A stretch of 41,058 nucleotides of DNA from CALJIC01 sp039805565 (GTDB taxonomy: Bacteria > Chloroflexota > Chloroflexia > Chloroflexales > Roseiflexaceae). The position numbers and the translations under genes are program-made. This document shows positions 1-6,213 of the stretch, in pieces; the stretch's first letter is position 1; every line of letters begins with the position of its first letter. Location: NCBI GenBank assembly GCA_039805565.1, contig JBDLTZ010000303.1, positions 1-41,058 on the forward strand, read 5' to 3'. The notes beneath the pieces are model-generated. The model made no database searches and was not told the origin of the DNA. It worked only from the letters and a program-made list of their open reading frames with translations.

Positions 1-1565
1 GAGTCGAAGTCGGCGAAGCCGCCCGGCGCGCCGCCGGTGTTGTAGTGGAACAGCGCGTAGCGGACCCCCTGAAACGTCTTGAGCTGGAAGATCATGACGA
101 ACGGGTCCCCCAGCGCGTGGAACGCCTCGCCGTCGGTGCTGTAGCTGAAGCTGGCCTGCTCGGTGAGAAAGTCGCAGTGCGCCCGCAGCCACACCCGCCG
201 CGCCGCGAGCGGCACGCTGGCCGTAGCGCCGGTGCTCTGGTCGAACTGCTCGATCGTCAGCCCCGCTGCCGTACGGCGCACGCCGATCCAGGCGTACGGT
301 GCGTTCAGCAGCGCCAGACCGGCGACGTCGCCGGGCACCATGCCACCCGCGTCGAGCGCGGCCGTGGGCACCGAGATCGGGCCGACGGAGCGCTGCATGA
401 GCGTGTTGCGCGCCCGCCAGAGGTCCGCGGCCGGCAGGGAGTACAGCCGCAGGAAGCCGGGCCGCTCGTCGAGCGACCACCTCGTGTCGTCGGGCAGGTG
501 GTTCCACTGCCAGATCGGCTTGAGCGTCGGGCCGGAGAAGTCATCGCTGCGCTCGTACGGCGCCGACGGCGGCGAGACCGCGGCGGTGGCGGGCTTCACC
601 CAGGTGCGCGGCGTGCGCCGCAGGTTGCCCGGCAGCCCGAAGTACGGCCAGCCGGCCTCCCAGGTGATCGGCGAGAGGCATGTGAGGCGACCGACCGAGT
701 TGTAGTCCATCATGGAGAAGCCCCACCACTCGCCGCCGGGCGTGTCCACGACGCCGCCCTGGTGCAGCGACATGCGTCCCACACGCGAGGGGTCGGGCGG
801 CAGCAGCTCGAACGAGTCGCCGCCCCAGGGTTTGAGCAGGCGGTTGCCCTCGGCGAGGCCGAAGTCCTCATCGGCGCTGATCTCGAGGTTAACCTCGTAG
901 GGGCCCTCGGGGACGTCGGCGCGGGCGCACGGCATCCGCATGCGGCCAGCGAACCACGCGCTGAAGATGTAGTACCTGCCGCCGAACGTGTAGAAGTGGA
1001 CCCCCTCGCCCATGCCGGTGTCTTTGGCGATCAGCGTGCGCTGGGTGCCGGGCACGATGTCGGTGAGATCGTCGTTCAGCCGGGCGAACATGATGTCGCC
1101 ATAGCCCCAGATGACGTACACCGACCCGTCGTCGTCGAACAGGACGGAAAGGTCGTGGAGCGAGCAGCGGAGCTCGCTGCGCGTCCAGGGGCCGGCGGGG
1201 TCCTGGGCGCGGAAGAGCTGCGTGTTGTGCCCGTTGATGTTCGAGAAGATGTAGAACGTGCCGCGGTGGTGGCGGAAGCAGGGCGCCCAGATGCCCTGGC
1301 CGTAGATCTCCTGCCCGCCCTCCAGGCGGAAGGCCGGGCCGAGGTCGAGCCGGTCGAACGCGTAGCCAAGGAGCCTCCAGTTGACCAGGTCCTTCGAGTG
1401 CAGGATCGGCAGGCCGGGCATGGCGTGCATAGTGGTGCCGGTGAGGTAGTAGTCGTCGCCGACGCGGATCAGATCGGGGTCGGAGAACTCGTCGTAGAAC
1501 AATGGGTTAGTAAAGGTGCCGTCACCGTTGTCGGCGGTCCAGGTCGATGGCTGCGGGTGTCCCAC
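1..1565 (-). CDS. Glycoside hydrolase family 43 (beta-xylosidase/arabinosidase type), C-terminus cut by window edge
   Basis: About 521 codons are visible; the reading frame runs off base 1, so the C-terminus is missing. The N-terminal half is a five-bladed propeller of GH43 type. The three expected acids can be placed: general base D29 in FSDPDLIRVGDDYY, pKa-modulating D138 in LHDLSVLFDDDG, and general acid E187 in MGEGVHFY. From about residue 330 (DDFSGPTLKPIWQWNH) a beta-sandwich of the GH43 C-terminal (C2) kind begins. Such enzymes cleave xylosyl or arabinofuranosyl side units of hemicellulose. I see no signal peptide, so it may act on imported oligosaccharides. The GTG start is chosen because GGAGAG lies four bases upstream; a nearby ATG is out of frame. 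It lies 122 bp downstream of the polyol dehydrogenase gene on the same strand. The exact substrate cannot be read from sequence. Confidence 0.88.
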   Translation of the reverse strand, partial: MGHPQPSTWTADNGDGTFTNPLFYDEFSDPDLIRVGDDYYLTGTTMHAMPGLPILHSKDLVNWRLLGYAFDRLDLGPAFRLEGGQEIYGQGIWAPCFRHHRGTFYIFSNINGHNTQLFRAQDPAGPWTRSELRCSLHDLSVLFDDDGSVYVIWGYGDIMFARLNDDLTDIVPGTQRTLIAKDTGMGEGVHFYTFGGRYYIFSAWFAGRMRMPCARADVPEGPYEVNLEISADEDFGLAEGNRLLKPWGGDSFELLPPDPSRVGRMSLHQGGVVDTPGGEWWGFSMMDYNSVGRLTCLSPITWEAGWPYFGLPGNLRRTPRTWVKPATAAVSPPSAPYERSDDFSGPTLKPIWQWNHLPDDTRWSLDERPGFLRLYSLPAADLWRARNTLMQRSVGPISVPTAALDAGGMVPGDVAGLALLNAPYAWIGVRRTAAGLTIEQFDQSTGATASVPLAARRVWLRAHCDFLTEQASFSYSTDGEAFHALGDPFVMIFQLKTFQGVRYALFHYNTGGAPGGFADFD

Positions 1566-1687
1566 GGTGCTCTCCTTCGTGCATGATGAAGCGAGCTCGC
1601 GCTCGCTCGCACGGCCGGAGACCGGGCACGAGCAGGCGTGAGCCCGCCGATCTTACATCATGTGCAGGGGTGCGCGTGCCCCTCTGG

Positions 1688-3181
1688 TCACGCCTCGGCG
1701 GCGAGGGAGGTGGAGAGCGTCGCCTTAGCGCCGCGGGCGTCGAGCTCGCGCAGGACCGCGGCCAGCTCGGAGACGAACGCCTCGTGCCGGCCCAGCTCCC
1801 CGAAGACGCCGCGCACGCCCAGCAGTGGGCGCGGGTCGCTCCCACCCTCGGCGGCACGCGCGCGCAGCTCATCGGCCAGCCGGTCGGCGAGCGGGATCTC
1901 CTGGCCCGCCTCATCCACACCGCGCAGGTAGCGCATCCACCCGGCGACGGCCAGGGTGAGCAGCCGGTGCGGGCGGCCCTGCTCCAGCGCCTCGGCGAGC
2001 GACGGAAGGAGGAACTTCGGCATGCGGTCCGAGCCGTCGGTGCAGATGCGGGCGACCTGGTCGCGGATCTTGGGGTTGGCGAAGCGCTCGATCAGGGTTC
2101 GCTGATAGGCGGCCAGGTCGATCCCCGGCACTGGCGGCAGGAGCGGCGCCACCTCGTCACGCATCAAGCGGGCGATGAACGCGCGCAGGTCGGCGTCGGC
2201 CATCACGTCGTGGATGTAGCGGTAGCCGGCGAGGTATCCCAGGTAGCCCATCGCCTGGTGGCTCGCGTTCAGCAGGCGCAGCTTCATCGTCTCGTAGGGG
2301 TGGACATCGGACACGATCTGCGCGCCGACCTGATCGAGCGGCGGGCGCCCGTTGCAGAACGCGTCCTCGATCACCCACTGCGTGAACGGCTCGCACATCA
2401 CCGGCCACGCATCCGCGACGCCAAACACCTCGGCGACCATCGCGCGGTCGGCGTCGGTGGTCTGCGGGGTGATGCGGTCCACCATTGCGTTCGGGAAGGC
2501 CACGTTGGCCTCGATCCAGCTCGCCAGGGCGTCGTTCCGCAGGCGCGCGAACGAGGTGATAGCGGTGCGCGCGACCGCGCCGTTGCCCTGGAGGTTGTCG
2601 CACGAGAGCACGGTGAACGGCGCGACCCCCGCGCGGCGCCGGCGGTCGAGGGCGGCGCAGAGATAGCCGAACACGGTGCTGGGCGCGTCAGGGCGGCGCA
2701 GGTCCTCCTGGACGGCGGGGTTGTCGGCATCGAAGCGGCCGGTGAGGCTATCGACGTTGTAGCCGCCCTCGGTGATCGTGAGGCTCACGATGCGAGTCGT
2801 CGGGTCGGCGAGCAGGTCCAGCGCGCGCGCGGGGCTCTCTGGGGCGAACAGGTAGTCGGTCAGGGAGCCAATGACGCGCGCCGTGTCGCCACTGGCGTCG
2901 CGCGTGACCACAGTGTAGAGGCAGTCCTGCGGGAGGAGGGCCTCGGCCATGCGACGGTCGCCGGGGAGCAGGCCCACGCCGCGCTCGCCCCAGTCGAATG
3001 TGACTCCCTGGCCGGCGAGGTCGTCCAGGTAGACGGCCTGGTGCGCGCGGTGGAACCCGCCGACACCGATGTGCGCGATCGCGGGCGCCAGGCGTGTGCG
3101 GTCGTAGGTGGGGGTGGCGACCTGTCCGGCGAGGGCCGCCAGACCGGCCTGCGTGAGCTTGCGGCTGTGGTTGGTTTCCAT
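1688..3181 (-). CDS. Mannitol dehydrogenase family protein (fructuronate reductase or mannitol 2-dehydrogenase)
   Basis: 497 residues, the usual length for polyol-specific long-chain dehydrogenases. An N-terminal NAD(P)-binding half carries HIGVGGFHRAHQAVYLDDL; the C-terminal catalytic half carries KLRLLNASHQAMGY. Lys300, Asn305 and His308 there have the same spacing as the Lys/Asn/His triad of mannitol 2-dehydrogenase. The family oxidises mannitol or related polyols to 2-keto sugars, or reduces fructuronate/tagaturonate (UxuB/UxuA-type context). Next to a GH43 gene, and with a ManD homologue in the window, fructuronate to mannonate reduction is attractive but not proven. The ATG is preceded by AGGAAGG. 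A weak hairpin with AGGGG/CCCCT arms (1666-1683) follows the stop and may slow transcription before the GH43 gene. Family confident, substrate uncertain. Confidence 0.9.
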   Translation of the reverse strand: METNHSRKLTQAGLAALAGQVATPTYDRTRLAPAIAHIGVGGFHRAHQAVYLDDLAGQGVTFDWGERGVGLLPGDRRMAEALLPQDCLYTVVTRDASGDTARVIGSLTDYLFAPESPARALDLLADPTTRIVSLTITEGGYNVDSLTGRFDADNPAVQEDLRRPDAPSTVFGYLCAALDRRRRAGVAPFTVLSCDNLQGNGAVARTAITSFARLRNDALASWIEANVAFPNAMVDRITPQTTDADRAMVAEVFGVADAWPVMCEPFTQWVIEDAFCNGRPPLDQVGAQIVSDVHPYETMKLRLLNASHQAMGYLGYLAGYRYIHDVMADADLRAFIARLMRDEVAPLLPPVPGIDLAAYQRTLIERFANPKIRDQVARICTDGSDRMPKFLLPSLAEALEQGRPHRLLTLAVAGWMRYLRGVDEAGQEIPLADRLADELRARAAEGGSDPRPLLGVRGVFGELGRHEAFVSELAAVLRELDARGAKATLSTSLAAEA

Positions 3182-3191
3182 GGCCTACCTT

Positions 3192-3211
3192 CCTGTACGT
3201 CCCTGTACGTC
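3192..3211 (-). repeat. Tandem 10-bp direct repeat in the dehydrogenase leader
   Basis: Two perfect copies of GACGTACAGG (minus strand) stand head to tail between the predicted -10 and the start codon; a partial ACGTAC-like half precedes them. One copy contributes to the ribosome-binding region AGGAAGG. The 10-bp period is about one helical turn, which would suit a regulator bound on one face of the DNA, or RNA-level control of the ribosome site. No known operator was recognised. Confidence 0.5.
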
Positions 3212-3224
3212 GTACCGTGGCGCG

Positions 3225-3233
3225 ATTGTACCA
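3225..3233 (-). promoter_or_regulatory. Extended -10 promoter of the polyol dehydrogenase gene
   Basis: Minus-strand TGG-TACAAT matches an extended -10 (TGn + TANNNT). No convincing -35 is seen 17 bp upstream. It lies about 44 bp before the ATG at 3181 and is divergent from the tRNA-Val promoter. Confidence 0.5.
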
Positions 3234-3276
3234 CCGGGCGGCCGGGGGGCGCCCCGGGATGATCGGCGGCGGGCAG

Positions 3277-3305
3277 TTGCTCGATTCAGCGACGCGCGGT
3301 ATACT
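3277..3305 (+). promoter_or_regulatory. Sigma70-type promoter of tRNA-Val
   Basis: TTGCTC, 17 bp, TATACT. The predicted start point falls about 30 bp before the mature tRNA. The same TTGC-N17-TATACT layout recurs at 19004 and 24103, which strengthens all three. Confidence 0.75.
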
Positions 3306-3340
3306 CACGCGCAACACAGACCGTCCGGCTTCGAGAGCGC

Positions 3341-3417
3341 GGGCGATTAGCTCAGCTGGCTAGAGCGCATCGTTCACACCGATGAGGTCACTGGTTCGAG
3401 TCCAGTATCGCCCACCA
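3341..3417 (+). tRNA. tRNA-Val (anticodon CAC)
   Basis: A complete cloverleaf can be folded. The acceptor stem is GGGCGAT with ATCGCCC (3341-3347 and 3407-3413). The D stem is GCTC/GAGC. The anticodon stem is CATCG/CGATG around the loop TTCACAC, with anticodon CAC at 3375-3377. The T arm is ACTGG-TTCGAGT-CCAGT. The discriminator is A3414 and CCA is genomically encoded (3415-3417). It decodes GUG, a major valine codon in this GC-rich DNA. Confidence 0.97.
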
Positions 3418-3421
3418 CCAC

Positions 3422-3455
3422 CGCGTGCCCTAGGATCGTGATCCTAGGGCACGCG
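3422..3455 (+). terminator. Perfect 16-bp inverted repeat just after tRNA-Val
   Basis: Arms 3422-3437 and 3440-3455 are exact reverse complements separated by two bases (CGCGTGCCCTAGGATC and its complement). It starts five bases after the tRNA CCA end. No T-tract follows, so it may be a factor-dependent terminator, a processing signal or a recombination scar rather than a classic intrinsic terminator. Confidence 0.55.
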
Positions 3456-3627
3456 TATTTCCACCTGGAGCGCTTCTACCGGGCGGACCTGGCGCTGAGC
3501 CGCGACCTGGGCAGCGCCAGGCTCGGCCCCTCGATCGCGCTGGACCGTCGGGCGGCACAGCGGAGCCATCCACCTCGACAACTGCACCGGCGCCCAAACC
3601 TCCGTCACCGTGCGCCTCCCCCTCTGA
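3456..3627 (+). pseudogene. C-terminal remnant of a sensor histidine kinase, frameshifted
   Basis: Directly after the hairpin one frame reads HLERFYRADLALSRDLGS and then ARLGPSIAL, a decayed version of the HATPase_c F-box and G2-box (normally FERFYRAD...GLGLSIA). A shift into the next frame then gives WTVGRHSGAIHLDN and TSVTVRLPL followed by TGA at 3625-3627, the usual end of a kinase ATPase domain. The two frames meet near base 3540. The glycines of the G2 box are lost (GLGL to RLGP), and no N-terminal part exists, so it cannot be functional. The following 200 bases to the alcohol dehydrogenase start show nothing I recognise apart from that gene's ribosome-binding site. Confidence 0.7.
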
Positions 3628-3827
3628 GCGCCTCCCTCTCTAAGACAGGCCGGCCGCAGATCCGCTCGCCGGAGGTCCGTCCGTGGCACGCGGCGTGCCT
3701 TGCCTCCCTCGCAGTGATGCACGATGCTGGCACCGGCTGCCGCCCGCGGCGTGGGCGAGCGGTTGCCCGAGAGGACGTGCGTCCGACCGTCACGAAAGAG
3801 CGGTTTCAAGACAAAGGACGGACGTTC

Positions 3828-4982
3828 ATGCTGGCCATGAATTACCGCGGGCCGCTGCGGGTTCGTATCGACCACAAGCCCATGCCGGAGATCCTGCACC
3901 CGCGCGACGCCATCGTTCGCGTCACGCGGTCGTGCATCTGCGGCTCCGACCTCCACCTGTACAACGGCTCCGTCCCGGACACCCGGGTGGGCATGACATT
4001 CGGGCACGAGTTCACCGGCGTGGTGGTGGACGTCGGCGAGCAAGTGCAGAACCTGAACATCGGCGACCACGTCCTCGTGCCGTTCAACATCGCCTGTGGC
4101 ACGTGCGCCTTCTGCCAGCAGGGGCTGTACGGCAACTGCCACGAGTCCAACCCCCAGGCCACGGCCGTCGGCGGGATCTTCGGCTACTCACACACGGCGG
4201 GCGGCTACGACGGCGGGCAGGCAGAGTATGTGCGCGTGCCGTATGCCGACGTCGGCCCGACGGTCATCCCTAGCTGGATGGACCCCGACGACGCCGTGAT
4301 GCTCACCGACGTGACGCCGACGGGGTACCAGGCCGCCGAGATGGGCGGCATCCAGCCGGGCGACACCGTCGTGGTCTTCGGCGCCGGCCCGGTAGGCATT
4401 ATGGCGGCGCGCTGCGCCTGGCTCTTCGGCGCGGGGCGGGTGATCGTGATCGACCAGCTCGACTACCGCCTGGAGTTCGCCAGGACCTACGCCCCCTGCG
4501 AGGCCTATAACTTCCGCTCGCTCGGGGACCCGGTGGTGTTCATCAAGCGGACCACCGACTCCCTGGGGGCCGATGTCTGCATCGATGCCGTGGGCGCCGA
4601 GGCGGCCGGGAGCGCGATGCAGACCCTGCTCGGGCGCAAGCTGCTGCTGCAGGGCGGCTCAGCCACCGCGCTGCATTGGGCGATCAACTCGGTGAAAAAG
4701 GGCGGGATTCTCTCGGTGGTGGGGGTGTACGGCCCGATCGGCACCGCCGTGCCGTTCGGCAACATCGTGAACAAGGGCATCACCGTCCGGGCCAACCAGG
4801 CGTCGGTGAAGCGCCTGCTGCCGCGGCTGATCGCGCACGTTCGGAGCGGCGTCCTCAACCCGAAGGCGCTGATCACTCACCGCTTCCCGCTGGAGGAGGT
4901 TTCGGATGCCTACCGGACATTCTCGGCCAAGCTCGACAACTGCATCAAGCCGGTGCTGATCCCGTCGTCGGCCACAGTGTAG
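3828..4982 (+). CDS. Zinc-dependent alcohol dehydrogenase (formaldehyde-dehydrogenase-like MDR family)
   Basis: 384 residues. The catalytic zinc site is marked by C38 in SCICGSDLH and by H60-E61 in GHEFTG; the structural zinc lobe has C90, C93, C96 and C104. A Rossmann fold with VVFGAGPVGIMAARCAW follows. The C-terminal half (ADVCIDAVGAEA, WAINSVKKGG) resembles the glutathione-independent formaldehyde dehydrogenase-like branch of COG1063. It oxidises an alcohol or hydrated aldehyde with NAD(P)+. The frame stays open further upstream, but the start is put at 3828 because AAAGGA lies nine bases before it and upstream sequence is pseudogene; ATG 3837 is an alternative. A small unknown gene follows 12 bp downstream and is probably cotranscribed. 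Confidence 0.9.
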   Translation: MLAMNYRGPLRVRIDHKPMPEILHPRDAIVRVTRSCICGSDLHLYNGSVPDTRVGMTFGHEFTGVVVDVGEQVQNLNIGDHVLVPFNIACGTCAFCQQGLYGNCHESNPQATAVGGIFGYSHTAGGYDGGQAEYVRVPYADVGPTVIPSWMDPDDAVMLTDVTPTGYQAAEMGGIQPGDTVVVFGAGPVGIMAARCAWLFGAGRVIVIDQLDYRLEFARTYAPCEAYNFRSLGDPVVFIKRTTDSLGADVCIDAVGAEAAGSAMQTLLGRKLLLQGGSATALHWAINSVKKGGILSVVGVYGPIGTAVPFGNIVNKGITVRANQASVKRLLPRLIAHVRSGVLNPKALITHRFPLEEVSDAYRTFSAKLDNCIKPVLIPSSATV

Positions 4983-4994
4983 CGAGGAGCCAAC

Positions 4995-5519
4995 ATGGAC
5001 GTGATAGCGAGAGACCACGAGCAGATCGCGGGTTGGGGCGTGGATGCCAACCCGAAGAATGACCCGACGTACCCGATAAAGCAGCGCACGGATGCGGAGC
5101 ATGCCGGCTACAGCTGGGACCGCCCGGAGCAGCAGCCCGCCACGGTGGAGGTGCTGCACTCGATCGAGCGTCCGGACCTCACCGCCGTCTTCGGCACGTC
5201 ATCGCCGCCCTCGGGCCTCAGCGGGATGATCCGCCGCGCCGCATTCACCTACAGCGAGTCGAGCTACGCGCACTGGGTGCCGATGATCCTGGCGGACCGG
5301 GTGAATATGGTCGAGGGCATTGTCGACGACCTGGCCCACGGCCGCATCCCCAACATCCCTGAGGAGCTGGGCTGGAAGGCGGAGTGGAAGCACAACCGGG
5401 CGAACTTCATGGGGCGGATGCTCGTCAGCGGGGCCCTGGCCGCCGCCGCTGTCGCGTACCTCCGCAGAAGGAAGGGTGACCGTGAGCAGCAGTGGGAGCG
5501 GCAGCAGTGGGAGTATTGA
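4995..5519 (+). CDS. Conserved hypothetical protein downstream of alcohol dehydrogenase
   Basis: 174 residues with GAGGAG six bases before the ATG. The N-terminus is polar and proline-rich (IAGWGVDANPKNDPTYPI); the middle has conserved-looking SGLSGMIRRAAFTYSE and HWVPMILADRVNMVEGIVDD. Residues ~137-157 form a short hydrophobic stretch before an arginine/lysine cluster, which could be a weak C-terminal membrane anchor. I believe similar small proteins accompany MDR dehydrogenases in other bacteria, but I know no function. The last residues (QQWERQQWEY) are low-complexity, and the stop codon touches the first heptamer of the repeat element that follows, so the tail may be altered by the repeat. 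Confidence 0.75.
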   Translation: MDVIARDHEQIAGWGVDANPKNDPTYPIKQRTDAEHAGYSWDRPEQQPATVEVLHSIERPDLTAVFGTSSPPSGLSGMIRRAAFTYSESSYAHWVPMILADRVNMVEGIVDDLAHGRIPNIPEELGWKAEWKHNRANFMGRMLVSGALAAAAVAYLRRRKGDREQQWERQQWEY

Positions 5520-5714
5520 GTGCGGAGTGCGGAGTGCGGAGTGCGGAGTGCGGAGTGCTGAGTGCTGAGTCTTGAGTCTTGAGTCGTGAGTCGTGAGTCG
5601 TGAGTCGTGAGAGCCGGGGAGTGATCGGTGCTGTGCAGCTTCGATCGCTTCTCGGCTCTTCAGCATTCAGCGTTCAGCGTTCAGCGTTCAGCGCTCATCG
5701 TTCAGCGTTCAGCG
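5518..5714 (+). repeat. Composite heptamer element, copy 1
   Basis: Thirteen uninterrupted 7-mers of the form GAGTNNN run from 5518 to 5608 in blocks: five GAGTGCG, two GAGTGCT, two GAGTCTT, four GAGTCGT. A 50-bp core (5609-5658) follows, then eight 7-mers based on TTCAGCG (5659-5714). The core shares its first part with the element at 39861-40048 read in reverse: GGGG-N3-GATC-N3-GCTGTGC-N-GC-N-TCGATC, 23 of 31 positions identical without gaps. The element fills the space between the hypothetical gene and the chemosensory promoter. Confidence 0.9.
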
Positions 5715-5724
5715 TTTCTGTCTG

Positions 5725-5733
5725 TGGTATGAT
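5725..5733 (+). promoter_or_regulatory. Extended -10 promoter of the chemosensory operon
   Basis: TGG-TATGAT, 11 bases after the last TTCAGCG unit. The position where a -35 would lie is inside the heptamer tract and has no TTG. The leader to cheY is about 95 bases and shows no recognised riboswitch. Confidence 0.5.
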
Positions 5734-5835
5734 AAACGTGCAACGCCCTTCTCCCACTTCTCGCCCTACGCCCTGGCCATGGGACCTGTGACGCCATAAG
5801 ATGCCGCCCCTTCGCGCGTGACGTGAGCGAGGAGC

Positions 5836-6213
5836 ATGAACCGCATCCTGGTTGTCGACGACTCTCCGACCATCCGCCGCATGGTGATGGCCTCACTTCG
5901 GCTGCTCGGTGATGTCCAGTTCGATGAGGCCGGCAGCGGCCTGGAGGCCCTCGAGCGCCTCGCCCTGGCCCCCGCCGACCTGCTGATCCTCGATCTGAAC
6001 ATGCCGGACATGCACGGGTTCGAGGTGCTGCGCTTCCTGCGGGAGCACCAGCGCTACCGCTCCACCCCGGTGATCGTCCTGACGACCCGCAGCGACGCCG
6101 AGAGCCACGAGCGAGCAGCTGCGGCCGGCGCGTCCAGCTATCTGACGAAGCCATTCGAGCCCGCGGTCCTTGCCGGCAAGGTACGGGTGCTGCTGGGGCC
6201 ACAGAAGCCGTGA
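5836..6213 (+). CDS. cheY: CheY-like response regulator, first gene of the che operon
   Basis: 125 residues, a lone receiver domain. The acidic pocket is DD (residues 8-9), the phospho-acceptor is D53 in ILDLNMPDMHG, the switch threonine lies in VLTTRSD, and the conserved lysine in YLTKPFEP. A diffusible phosphoprotein of this type carries the signal from CheA to an output device; with no flagellar genes here, pili or gliding machinery, or a transcription output, are possible targets. GCGAGGAGC precedes the ATG. Its stop codon overlaps the GTG start of cheA, so the two are translationally coupled. Confidence 0.9.
   Translation: MNRILVVDDSPTIRRMVMASLRLLGDVQFDEAGSGLEALERLALAPADLLILDLNMPDMHGFEVLRFLREHQRYRSTPVIVLTTRSDAESHERAAAAGASSYLTKPFEPAVLAGKVRVLLGPQKP

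Noticed and set aside
3438..3827. N-terminal extension of the alcohol dehydrogenase
   Set aside because: The open frame continues upstream but consists of hairpin, kinase-remnant and non-family sequence; the good ribosome site is at 3813.
5518..5714. CRISPR array
   Set aside because: Units are 7 bp, contiguous and without spacers; no cas genes nearby.
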